Source of the DNA: Norana najaformis
Lineage: Eukaryota > Annelida > Clitellata > Crassiclitellata > Hormogastridae
Assembly (NCBI GenBank): GCA_964023275.1
Contig: OZ029918.1
Span: 33,168,239 to 33,232,238, forward strand
Direction of reading: 5' to 3'
DNA length: 64,000 bases
Of the stretch, positions 43,636 through 54,254 are shown piece after piece; the stretch's first letter is position 1; every line of letters starts with the position of its first letter. The notes below the pieces were generated by a model, which worked only from the letters and a program-made list of their open reading frames with translations, made no database searches and had not been told where the DNA came from. Made by a program: the position numbers and the translations under genes.

Positions 43636-44039
43636 CCTTCTGATATGCAAATTTATGTGGAGTGTGATAGAGATGTTTGCGTTTTTTGATTGTGGTTTTT
43701 GATTATTTGATTATTTTTTTATTATTGGTTTTCTGTATATGCTGTGCACATAGAAAAACCACAGAATAGGATGATTTGCAGTTTCACTTTTCAGCAGTGG
43801 TTTTGAATTGTTTCATTACTGTAATGTTCAATATTGTAGACATTGTATATGTATTTAGGTTGTATGTTGCTGTACTTTGCAGCTAGTCCTAAGGGTTGAA
43901 TATCAAACTCTGAACTTCAGATCTAAAATGAGATATTAAACTCAACTGTTCAATTTCACTCCATTTCTCGTATTTCTATTAATTTGTTTATGGGCATTTT
44001 ATCGTTATTTTATTATTATTTCATTTTCGCTGCACGACA

Positions 44040-44125
44040 GAACATCGATAGCGCAGTGCTCGAACCCATACTCACCGCGTTGCAAGCCAAACGTTAACCA
44101 CTTGACTACCATGCCCTGCGTATCG
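44040..44125 (-). repeat. tRNA-derived SINE head
   Basis: On the minus strand: GGTAGTCAAGTGGTTAACG (A-box region), then GGGTTCGAGCACTGC (B-box). The acceptor stem is absent, so this is a retroposon and not a tRNA gene. Confidence 0.7.
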
Positions 44126-44539
44126 ATTGAAACAACTTCTGCAGTGCCTTTGTAACAAAGCACTTACCGTCAGGTAATGGTTTTGCTGGGACAGTGGATG
44201 GCAGATGATTTGTGTGTAAGTACTGTATGTATATGGTTGCGATCATAGACATTAATATTCATGATGTCTATGGTTGCGATTTCGTGGCCTTTGCTCGTCC
44301 AATCCCCATGGTAAGACCCCCGAAGTCTTCGGAGAGACGGGTTCAACGAGAGTCGATCGTTTCCAGCGTTTATTAGCTCAAGACAAACAATACTTAGCCT
44401 AACGTTTACACAAGGAGTTCTTTGTGGTTCGTATCTTCCGCCATTTCCAAACAACCGAAGTTTGTATAGGCAGTCAGCCTTACAAAAAGTTACACACATG
44501 CCCTTACTTCTTCAGTGTACTGCCCTCAATGAGGGCAGG

Positions 44540-44712
44540 ACACTGAATTCAACTACGCACTCTTCCCTGTTCTGTGCCCTTTCCTTAACTTCCTTGTAGC
44601 CCCATCTTTATCCATCATCCAGTCCAACAGCTTATTCCTTGGTCTTCCTGGAACTTTCTTTCCCTCAATTCCTCCTTCAATCACTGTTCTCAGCAGAGAA
44701 TCTCTACGTACA
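44540..44712 (-). mobile_element. Retrotransposon ORF2 C-terminus fragment
   Basis: The minus strand encodes RRDSLLRTVIEGGIEGKK, VPGRPRNKLLDWMMDK and a basic end before a stop. This is the C-terminal signature of endonuclease-reverse-transcriptase LINEs (I-E-G-x-x-x-G-K-x-x-x-G-R-P-R). Confidence 0.75.
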
Positions 44713-45239
44713 GTAGTGTTTGACCACTCAGTTCATTCTCTCCTCCTTATTGTATCGACCAGTGTCCTTTCTTCCTGTACCAAGGGCAACACCTCTTCGT
44801 TTGCTAAAGCTGGAGAGAAGAGACGCTATTAAACAGATATTCGCACAGCCGCTACAATGGCCTATAGTTGTGTATCCTCGTAGACATATATCAGGCTATT
44901 TTTAAAACCCACACAAAGTTACTAAGAGCCTGAATACCTACCTGGTCGGTTTCAGACGAAGTCTAGTATATACTAGGCTAACCGATTGTGGGTTTTAGCA
45001 CTCTGTTCGTTATTCACATGTTAACGGAGGAGATTCTTCGAGATCTGATTGCATGGTAGGCCTATTTATGCAGGGTTGGGTTTGATGTTAACAGTAAAAC
45101 AAAGGCCAATTGTTCTCATAGGATTTGTTATTCAAATACTTCTGAATGTAATTAATTAGACAAGTTGGGCGTAACTGACACTGCGAGTGCTTTTCATACA
45201 CATCGAAATTCAGAGAGATGCAGTAACTATATACATGTA

Positions 45240-46165
45240 GTTAACATGTTTAATTGCTACCTCAGCCTGGACTCTACCTCCACCCACACCTTTAATACTA
45301 ACTCCTTTGTCGGTAAGTTAGGTGTTATTTTCGACCAGAACCTTACTTTTTATGATCATATCACCCATCTTTCCCGCTCCTGATTGATGCATATCCGCGA
45401 CCTTCGCAGAATCCGTCCTATGCTTGACTTCAAAACCGCATCTATCATTGCCACATCCATAGTCCATGCAAAACTTGACTACTGCAATTCACTTTTCCTC
45501 AATATTGACACAACCCAGATAAATCGCCTACAAGCTATCCAGAATGCTCTCGCACGTGCCGTCACCAAAACCCCCAAACACCATCACATCACCCCTGTTC
45601 TCAAATCACTGCACTGGCTTAAAATACCAGAACGAATAGAGTACAAAGTCGTATCCCTCACCTACAACACACTTCAATCCTCTCAACCCTCCTATCTTCG
45701 TCCATTATTTACTATCCAACCACTCCGTTCAACCCGCTCCTCATCTGTCCTAACACTTCTTCGCCCTCCCGTCACCTCATCCTTAAAATTTGGAAATCGC
45801 TCCATAGCCATAGCTACCCCACCCCTTTGGAATAAACTCTCGCCAGAATTGCGACAGTTGTCTGGTCAATCATACGAACTCACCAACACTTCACCTCTTT
45901 CAGTTTCTGCGCAGGTCTTTCACTCAAGACTGAAAACACTTCTTTTCCAAAAATCTTATCCTGATTCTTCCTCTTCCCCTTATCTCCCTTCTCGCTTCAA
46001 TTTCAAACATCATCCACCGTAACCGTCCGACTGTCTGACTCCTGGATCTTGACCTGGAACCGAACCCTTTTGCCTAGCGATTTTGTTTTGACTGAGCGCC
46101 TGTGAATAAGCTGGTTCCCGCGACTTAGCTTTCGTTGGGTGCTGTAGAAATCTCGAGATTACGAT
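45240..46165 (+). mobile_element. CR1/L2-type LINE, 5'-truncated reverse transcriptase with one in-frame stop
   Basis: One frame encodes the end of a reverse transcriptase: LGVIFDQNLTFYDHI, then a TGA at 45381-45383, then HIRDLRRIRPMLDFKTA, HAKLDYCNSLFLNID, RLQAIQNALARAV, LKSLHWLKIPERIEYKV, PLWNKLSPELR, closing at 46020-46022. A 3' tail follows (GAATAAGCTGGTTCC through GAGATTACGATTACG). The element lacks its 5' two thirds and is not autonomous. It is the best-preserved LINE in the window. Confidence 0.9.
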
Positions 46166-46194
46166 TACGTCAGTACTAAATTATACTGCTTGGT

Positions 46195-46312
46195 GACAGA
46201 AGCACGCGTGCACAAACAACTTGCCCAAGGTCGTTACACGGAGTCGAACCCGCAACCACATGACCATTGACCAAACGCGTTACCGATAGTCCACCGTACC
46301 GCAAATAAAGGC
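46195..46312 (-). repeat. tRNA-derived SINE
   Basis: On the minus strand: CGGTGGACTATCGGTAACGC, GTTGCGGGTTCGACTCCG (B-box), GACCTTGGGCAAGTTG. It shares the latter motif with the SINE at 60083-60297. Confidence 0.75.
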
Positions 46313-46375
46313 GCTATATTAGTGCTAAAATACATAGTTCTTTGGGCCTGTTTAATCAGTTAATACCTTGAAGGG

Positions 46376-46655
46376 ATGTCAGAAGCCCGAGACCGTGGGT
46401 GTTTGAGAAACTGGACCTTTGTTGAAATATGGGGATCCGCTTACTCAGACTGCATTCCCATTTCTCTCAGCTTAAACATAACCCACCCTAACAGCCCCTC
46501 TTCCCTTCTTTCTGTGGTCTTCTGGCAACCGGACTGTGTTCTTGACATGGCACATTTGGACAATCCCACTGACATGACGCAGCGCTCGTGAATAAGCTGG
46601 TGCCCTGTGCTGGGCTTTTAAGTAGCGCTTGAGAAATTTCGAGTTCGATTACGAG
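46376..46655 (+). mobile_element. Retroelement 3' end (partner of 2172-2400)
   Basis: Matches the reverse complement of 2172-2400 from CATTTCTCTCAGCTTAAACA to GAGAAATTTCGAGTTCG and ends in the same tail class as the LINE at 45240. Confidence 0.65.
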
Positions 46656-46945
46656 GAGATCGAAACCTTTGTTTAATTCCATGCAGCTCTTTCTGGTTCC
46701 AACAGGCAACGACTAACACCACAGTTCAAAACGCCTACAGAGGTTTCGCCGCCTCTCACGGGCAGTAGGCCTAAGTAGCCCAGCTGTATAAGCCTAGGAG
46801 AGGCACTGATATGAAATTGGTCTATTCATAAATAGCCTACCCGCCGATGCGTGGGACCCTATCGGCGTAAGATTCGAAACCGGTGAAAACCAAACTACGG
46901 AAGCCCTTAAGGGTTATGATTTTTTAAATTTTTTACTTATAGTGG

Positions 46946-47075
46946 TAACGTGAAGTGTAACTGTACATGTTTTTCTATAGCAACCATATGGCCTCGACCC
47001 AGCTCATTTTTCAATTTATCGGGTGAGATCCGCTGCCCGTTTTAATGGACCCCACGCCATCAGGGTCCCTGTGTA
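46946..47075 (-). repeat. SINE-A copy, truncated, antisense
   Basis: GTTTTTCTATAGCAACCATA, CGACCCAGCTCATTTTTC and CCACGCCATCAGGGTCCC landmarks of SINE-A. Confidence 0.8.
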
Positions 47076-47265
47076 CACCAGATAATAATAGCCTATTCAG
47101 AGCGCTTGGGTCTGTCGACACCAAACGGTGGTCACCATACCCTACCCTCAATTTACCCCTCTCCGAACCTAGCATACGGTGGGCTATTTATTATAACAAT
47201 TATTGCGGCAAGCCATTTAGAACAAGTAGGCTACTCACGTGAATTAATTTCTAAAAGATGCCGAG

Positions 47266-47424
47266 CAGTGGCCGCTCCAGGACTGCTTGCATGGGCAAGA
47301 GCATTTCCAGAAGGGCGCCATATTTCAGCAGTACACCAAGCACGGTTCTGGTCTGAGGGGCGCCGGAATAACCAAGAGGGGAAGGGTGAACCGGCCCCCA
47401 CACCTATAGCTCAATCCGCCATTG
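47266..47424. mobile_element. hAT-type MITE, second copy
   Basis: Internally similar to 29949-30098 (AAGAGCATTTCCAGAAGG; CTGAGGGGCGCCGG). Ends CAGTGGCCGC and TCCGCCATTG are a degraded inverted repeat. Flanks ATGCCGAG (47258-47265) and ACGCCGAG (47425-47432) match at 7 of 8 positions. Confidence 0.8.
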
Positions 47425-47544
47425 ACGCCGAGGTCGGATAGCGCGATCTCTGCAAATCGCGTGTAGTTGACAAGAACGATACTACCTCCTACACGTGTAA
47501 GACGTGGTGATCAATGTAGCATACTCTCTTAAACTACTCTAGAG

Positions 47545-47980
47545 CAGTGGTTCTTAATGTGGTAGTACTTGGACCAGCCTCGCCCCGTGAATAGAAACAA
47601 AAACAATCTTCAAAATTACTACATGTTTTTCTATAACTACCGCAGGTGACAGATGGGCGGACAGAAGGAGAGATAGGGTGAAACAGCACGAGAGAGCTTT
47701 GTAGAGGCATCTGTAATAAATACTAAGCCAGTAACTTCTATAGCGCCGTTATAATAAATGCACAAGACACCAATAAATGGTTGTTTCAGTAGAAGCTGTA
47801 GTAAAAAGTGTAATCCATTGGAGAGACCTAGTCAAAATTTGATGTTGTAGGGAAACCAAGTCTGGGCAAGGTATTCACGATGGTTAGTAAAAACCTATGC
47901 AGCCATAAAAATAAATAAAAACTGAACAATGAAAACACGAATATAAAACACAGTGTTGAAAATAAGTAGACAGTGCTATT
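47545..47980. other. Non-genic DNA left of BCAS2
   Basis: Includes GCAGTGGTTCTTAATG at about 47546, which resembles the CAGTGGTTCT end of many hAT elements, without a recognisable partner end. A minus-strand AATAAA (47994-47999), 26 bases beyond the BCAS2 stop, may be its polyadenylation signal. Confidence 0.4.
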
Positions 47981-48024
47981 GTTTTTATTTTCCTTAATCT
48001 TTTGTTTTCATAATCTTTCTATTT

Positions 48025-51000
48025 TCAGTCGACTGAATCTTCTTGAACTCGCTGTTTCTTTGGCACATTTTCCGTATCTTGTGCGTCACCATCAACTTCC
48101 ATCCGTGCTCCTTCAATTTCATAATTGTTTTCAGGCGGTCCAACCCAACTATAAGAGAATAAAAATTATAAAATTATGATTAAGTCCATGCAAGAATAAT
48201 TCTTCATACTGTAAGTTAAACTGGTTTATCCTACACACAGCATCTGCATGCTAGTTTGGCAAAAGTCCTTTCTGTGGAATCCTCTGTCACTCCCAGTATG
48301 CTACTACCATTTTTGTTCTCATGTTATTCACGAGACTGTCACATTTCTAAAATTTATCTAATGCTATCACTGTATAGACAACACAGACTGTGTGTGCCTG
48401 CTCCTTGTCTATGTCGCTATTCCTGGCCAAGTGCAAAGAAAATACTTCGTTCTCATATTATAAAAGCTGACGTCACAAGTCGCCTTTTCTACATGTACTA
48501 AATGTTCAACGGATGCATACACACGTCCAAGGCTATTATTATATGGGCTATATAATCACACTACATACTGGCCTGGTTAGCTACGCATGTACACGAGGGC
48601 AACTCCGCGCACAAGGTCCCAGTTCACACAACGACAGTGCCTATATTTCAGAGATCTGAATCTCAGGCTAGCACGGTCCAAACATAAGGACCTTAAATGG
48701 CATGGCACCCATACAAACGGGCAGCGGTGGTGAGGGATCTCGCCCGAATTAATTCATTGAAAAATGAGCAGGATCGACGCCATATGGTCGCTACTGAAAA
48801 CCGTGTACATTTACATTTGCATAAATATACAAAAATAATCATGACAAAATCCATGACTTGCCTGTCTTCTGGGTGACTTGGTTTACTTTCGTCTTCCAGC
48901 TGCTCGTGTTTTCTCTTCCAGTTGATTTTCTTCCGCTGATTCTCCAGGTCCTGCGCCTCTCTCTCCAGCTCCATGCATGCTCGCTCAATTTCATAATTCT
49001 TACTGACAAGTCCGACCCAACTGCACAACAACAAAACCATAATATTTAATTCAAAACTGTCCAAAAACCTCTTTGCATCTCACATCCTTTTTTGTCTTTG
49101 ACCACTTCAAGAGGTTTTTTATGCATCAAACGTTCTCATGACCTTTCTCACGCTCGGCGGCAATTTACTAAGCTGATTTCTACTTTAAAAAATTCATTTT
49201 TGTGTGTGACAATGGACTTCCGAGGCAGCTTCTTCCTCGCACAAAGTTTCTCATCAAGTTTTGGGCAATGATACAAAAACATCTAAAGACTTAACATAAT
49301 CCCTATCATAAGTATAACACTGAATAAAATGAGATTTGCCTTTTCCCTCTGACATAAAAGTATCACCAAGTGTAAACAATAGCCAAAATAAACAGTAAAT
49401 AAATAAATTACGAATTAATTTACTCATAAAATCATACTTGCCTTTCTTCAAGTTGCTTCAGTTTACCTCCAGCATCCGTCTGTTTGTGTTTCCTGTTCCA
49501 GTTTATGTCTTGTACCTGTTTCCTTTCAACAAAACATCACCAATCACAAATAACAGCTGTTAATAAAGAGTAAACAAATAAACTCTACCATAAATTCATT
49601 ATACAGTAATGCAGCCTTTGCGAGCAATATCAGGAACTGCCTTATGACGAGGTCATTTTATGATGATGCTATTTTCTAAGGCTGAACTAAATTTGGGAGC
49701 CACATCTCGACTGCATTATATCAGACGTCAAGTAATAATGGAGTGTGGTATAAAGAGTTTCTGGTGTAACAAATAAATTAACTTATTCAATCAGTAGTTA
49801 CTTACGCCAAAGTAACTCAAAAGCCTCCATTTTTCAACTTTTGAAGATGTCAAGGAATTCAATTTCAAGATTTTTCTATTTTAGCTTATTAAAATTGTTA
49901 CATATGCAAGGTCAGCAAAGCTGAATCTGAGGCATGAGACTAGTGTATGTGAACAATTACTATGTCAGGACTGATACAAAGAGTCCACACAACAGGCTCA
50001 AACCCGCAATCGCTGGAAAACAGATTCAGGGCAATACCGCACAGCCCACTTGCAGAGTTGAATGACCAATGAAACATTGCATGATTCTCAAGCAATTCTA
50101 AACGAACAAATTAAACTCTGGATAGTTAATCATTATGCTTTTCTCTGACCTATCAGAATTTATCTTCTCCAATGGATTACGATTTTGGATGGCGATTTTT
50201 GACTTGAAGCAACCATCGAGTAATGTCTTGGGCATTATGATAACAGCGCTATAGAAGTCTTTAGACTAGACAGATTTCTGCATACTTAATGTCGGCCACT
50301 TGTTTCTGCGCAGTTTGGAACAATTTCTGGACAATGTTGTTTGCCATTTTCCACGCATCGGGCGCATACTTCAGCATCAGATCCAAGTTTGTTATCCTGC
50401 AAATTAAGCGAAAACAACCTAAAACTATTATTATTGCTACCCAGATATTTATATCGTGCTAATTTACGAATTCATCTCGAAAGTGCAGGTATCTGGAAAT
50501 AGAGCAGTCCTCAATTGTTTGTGAAATGAGATAAGAGAAGGGTAGCGGCAAAGCTGTTGGTAGTGAATTACAGAGATGTGGTCCAGTGGGTGAAAAGGCA
50601 TGGAAACCACAAGTCTTTCTTTGGTAGAATGGGACAAACATCTGACCAGAGGAAGCTGATCTTACTGGTATGAACCTTCATACTATTACACCAAAAAACT
50701 TCATAATGTTACTCCAATATCATAAGGCAGCCTGGCAGTCCCATAGTCTGTCACAACATTATGCCCGTACTACTCATTATGCACAGTAGGGTTCATGTAC
50801 TGCACAACTCAATTAAGAAAAGACCCATTAGGCATTATAATGAAGTTAAAAATCATTTAGCTGAAGCAGAAAAATGACAACAATATGTTTTGGTTAAAAT
50901 GCAATCAAATCAGCAGCAATTCAGCAGAAGTTTTAGCAGTCAGGAAATCACACTCGACCATAAATGCAAGTTAAAACTGTTGCCTGCAAATGACAAACCT

Positions 51001-53307
51001 CAAAGCCTGGTGTTGGAGCTGAGCTTCTGAGTTGTCGACAGCCTCTTGCCAAGCGGTGACATCGTTCATACGACCAGCAGTTGGTTGAGGAAGCTCATAC
51101 CTAGTCAAGCACGCTCAATTTAGACAGCTGCCAACGCAGTCTGACACCAAATTCACATATCAGATTTGTTCATTTTGAATATAAATTCTTTTCCCACTTT
51201 GTCCTTTTTCCAACATTCCAACTCCTGATGCAACTGCGGGTAAGCCAGTAGTAGTTCCAATGTTTCACGACATCTTATGACGTTGCCCTCCTTCTTTGTC
51301 CAGCCTTGGGACTGGCACTACCCGACTAAAGGCAGCGGCAGAGTTAACTAATGTTTGTGTGTTATTACGGAGGCATTTACAACATTTTTTGACTGACCTC
51401 TTCATGCTCAGCATCTCCATTGGAAGTCGGGATTTCATTCTTTCCATTTCCGTCTTCATGATTTCAGTCTGTCAAGCAAAGAGAAAAAACTAAATAAAAC
51501 AGAATGCTTTCAAAAGTTGTTCAGTAATGCATGGAGCAGAATATAAATTGCACAACAGAGCCACTAGCTAATAATTAGAAAGTCAATTTACAACCTGAAT
51601 AAGACATATTTTACAAGCTGGCAGCTTTTAAAATTACTACTTTTACTGTAGCTATTATTTTTATTATTAATCAGCTATTTATATTGTTCTAATTTATGAA
51701 TTCATATCAGAAGCATTGGTAGCTGGAAAAAAGCAAGCCTTCTTCATTCATTTGTGAAATGAGGTAAGAGAAAAAGATGGGTCACACAAAGCTGGTCGTA
51801 GCAAATTCCACAGATGTGGACAGTGCACGAAGAAATATGGAAATCATAAGCCTTTCTTTGGTAGGATGGGATAATCAGCTGGCCAGGGGAAGTAGATCTT
51901 AAGTTTGTCGAGCAGTAGTACATCCCAAATCCATTTCACACACCAAACATAAATGATGCCAAGGAACGGCAGTACTTTTAACCTGATGGTCATGCAGACT
52001 GCATTTCAAACAGGGCCAGGCATTCCTAATGAATCCCTTTCCTGTAAGAGCAGTAAACAAACAATTCACATGAAATCTGCACTTACTTCGAAGGCATCGT
52101 ACCGCGCTGATGGCAAATATTCCAGGTAGTTCTTAGTCGGCCGATACCTCCTCGTCTCTTCCTCAACCAGTGCAAATGCCTATGAAAAGAAGTAATCAAG
52201 CCTCCATGCAGCACAATGACAATTGTTATAAGTTCTGTTAGTCAGGTCATTGCCTTGACCGCATGATCATGCTCAACCTAAGTGGTTAGTGTGCCAGATT
52301 TTCAATCCCAAGTCTGAGGGTTTAAATCCCAACCAGGACAGAAAACACATTCCATGATTCCTGTTCCAACAGCACCTACTTTAACAGATTAACACAAAGC
52401 TTTTTAAATACTTTTATTGGTGTCAGTATATGAATACATCACAGAGTAACGTAGCACCAAGGTATCGATAAATTAAGAAATCAGGTAAGTTTCTGTGATG
52501 CAAATATGAATGTGCCAATGCAGAGACAGTTTTTGCGGTGTCCACTTCTCCTCATGCAGCTGTGAGGTGCTCAGCGTATCTCCAATTTCCAAAATGACCG
52601 TCCGTGGCATGGCACAAATATAACGTAAATATTACAAGGAACTCTTCAAAAACGAATAGTTTTTATGGTGCTGCACACTTCGTTCTGAGTCTGTTATTTA
52701 AGGATGACTCACTTATTAACTGCGATTGCTTCCGGTTGGCTGCGCTCTAATTTCTCTCGCAGTCTGCGACGACCATATTGTTTTTAAGTACGGCGATCGC
52801 AAGCTGCCGTTTCTCCAGGATTACCGTTAAACGAATAATTCCGTGGAGTGGGACAGGGGCTAGAAGTGGTCGATACTGTGTAGCCGACAGGTGGGATGGA
52901 AGACAAGAGCATTCGCAAAATAAATCTGGGAGAGGGATTTAATTCAACAGGCGATGGGTTATGTACGATATGGACAGACAACCAGACGGGCATGAGTGAA
53001 GTCAGAGGACGATCGGCTGGCGCGGGGTGGTTGGTTGGACGATGAAGGATTAATGAAAGATGAATGGATTGGAACAAACTGGGAGTAAAACACAGTTCCA
53101 GGTCAGCTCCAAGCCGGTTACATCACATCGGAATATCCAAGACGACCTTGTCTAGAAACCAAAATACCTAAACCTCGGATCAATCTGAAAACTGTAATAG
53201 ATTCAGAAACATATTGTTTAGAACACACTCACTGCCTCCCGGACGCCCTCCTCGTCATATCCTTGGTCAAAATATGGCAAAGCATCAACGACAACTTCTC
53301 CAGCCAT
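48025..53307 (-). CDS. BCAS2: BCAS2 / SPF27, PRP19-complex splicing factor, with duplicated C-terminal module
   Basis: Eight exons on the minus strand: 53307-53233, 52179-52087, 51468-51398, 51100-50999, 50396-50286, 49522-49442, 49020-48862, 48148-48025. They join to 816 bases, 271 residues; human BCAS2 has 225. Landmarks: [68 protein letters not shown], then [14 protein letters not shown]. The protein is a helical core subunit of the PRP19/CDC5L complex that activates the spliceosome. Exon 7 (159 bases, phase 2 at both ends) encodes the conserved [12 protein letters not shown] block plus a second N-W-K-R-K-H-E-Q segment. Exon 8 encodes another copy, [18 protein letters not shown], and an acidic end. 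The extra module accounts for the 46 additional residues. Introns 6 and 7 have GC donors. Skipping exon 7 keeps the frame (218 residues). Confidence 0.93.
48566..48830 (+). repeat. SINE-A copy, sense, in BCAS2 intron 7
   Basis: GGTTAGCTACGCATGTACAC, GGCTAGCACGGTCC, GATCTCGCCCGAATTAATTC and the tail GTACATTTACATTTGC. It ends 32 bases from the GC donor of exon 7 and is antisense to the gene. Confidence 0.85.
48860..48861 (-). other. GC donor of BCAS2 intron 7
   Basis: Exon 7 ends GAAGACAG and the intron starts GCAAGT on the minus strand. The frame into exon 8 (phase 2) supports this junction. Confidence 0.8.
49440..49441 (-). other. GC donor of BCAS2 intron 6
   Basis: Exon 6 ends GAAGAAAG and the intron starts GCAAGT on the minus strand. 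Homology across the junction (KQLEES then WVGLVSK, against human L-R-E-M-E-S-N-W-V-S-L-V-S-K) fixes the site. Confidence 0.88.
49910..50070 (-). repeat. tRNA-derived SINE in BCAS2 intron 5
   Basis: AAGCTGAATCTGAGGCATGA, then CTCAAACCCGCAATCGCTGG. On the minus strand the latter gives a B-box-like GCGGGTTTGAGCC. The same order occurs at 59735-60010. Confidence 0.65.
50455..50655 (-). mobile_element. LINE C-terminus remnant in BCAS2 intron 4
   Basis: The minus strand encodes [20 protein letters not shown], the LINE C-terminal motif with Cys in place of Trp. It is closely similar to 51690-51905. Confidence 0.75.
51690..51905 (-). mobile_element. LINE C-terminus remnant in BCAS2 intron 2
   Basis: Shares TTTGTGAAATGAG, CTTTCTTTGGTAG and GATGTGGACAGTG-like words in the same order and orientation as 50455-50655, but is more decayed. 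Confidence 0.7.
52255..52345 (+). repeat. tRNA-derived SINE head in BCAS2 intron 1
   Basis: AACCTAAGTGGTTAGTGTGC (A-box region) and GAGGGTTTAAATCCCAACC (B-box region) on the plus strand. Confidence 0.6.
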
Positions 53308-53399
53308 CTTTGTTTCTTAAAGACAATGGATCTACAAGATACTTAAACAACAAAATGGTTGAACTAATATTTGGGAAGTACCGTATATTATCGCAGGAT

Positions 53400-53630
53400 G
53401 TGCGTAAAATGAAAGTGTGCGTACAGTATATGGTTTCTATAGCATTGACCTTGCTGATTTTTTCAATGAATTAATGGGGTGACATTCTACACCACCGCTG
53501 TTCGTTTGAAGTGGTGCCACGCCATTTAAAGTCCCCGTGTACGAACCGTGCTAGACCGAGGTTCTGCTATTTATGACTGCGATCAGAATGCGAACCGATG
53601 TTCTCAAGCACAAATGTGTCTAGAGGTACA
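53400..53630 (-). repeat. SINE-A copy, antisense
   Basis: GTTTCTATAGCATTGACC, GCCACGCCATTTAAAGTCCC and GTACGAACCGTGCTAG landmarks; begins about 90 bases 5' of the BCAS2 start codon. Confidence 0.8.
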
Positions 53631-53849
53631 AATCTAAAAAGTAAATGTATAGGTTTTATAGCACTGCATGAAATTTCTTTCCTGGGGAACTGAAATGCTC
53701 AGAAACAGAGCAGTCAGTAAGAGTTTGTTCTGAAGGGACAACAGCCACTTGCTTTCGCTGTTGATGTCCCAGTAAATTACTGGCTACAGCAACCTTAATG
53801 TGCAGGAAATCTGTGTAGGCCCACTTAATAACACAACTAACATGTAGAT

Positions 53850-54245
53850 CAGTGTCTCGCAAACTTTTTTAACTCCCGGCACACTCAGAGCAAATTTTTC
53901 TCGCGGCACACCAATTAAAATTTATTAAAATTACAAAACCAAGAGCAATAATTTCAGTTTGTCATATTTTAAGCTTGTCATTTTAATCCAATAATAGCTA
54001 AACTAAAGCAGATTGTTAATTGACTAATCATCACTAATGTGATAAATGAGCTTGTTTATGAGAGCATATTAACTCAAGACGCGGTTCGATAGCCGAAAAG
54101 CAGAATGCATTTCATCATCCACCATCTGTAGTCGCTCTCGTTTTTCCAATTTCATTTCTGTTACAATTTTAGGTTTCTCTTGCGGCATACCTAAAATCTC
54201 ACACGGCACACTAGTGTGCCGCGGCACACAGTTTGCAATACACTG
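53850..54245. mobile_element. hAT-type MITE, 396 bp, with perfect 8-bp target duplication
   Basis: Left end CAGTGTCTCGCAAACT and right end AGTTTGCAATACACTG form a 16-bp inverted repeat with two mismatches. ATGTAGAT occurs on both sides (53842-53849 and 54246-54253). The GTGTGCCGCGGCACAC palindrome near the right end is typical of hAT non-autonomous elements. No transposase is encoded. Confidence 0.92.
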
Positions 54246-54254
54246 ATGTAGATA

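Noticed and set aside
47106..47441. 111-codon ORF
   Set aside because: Composed of unique DNA plus the second MITE copy; no domain.
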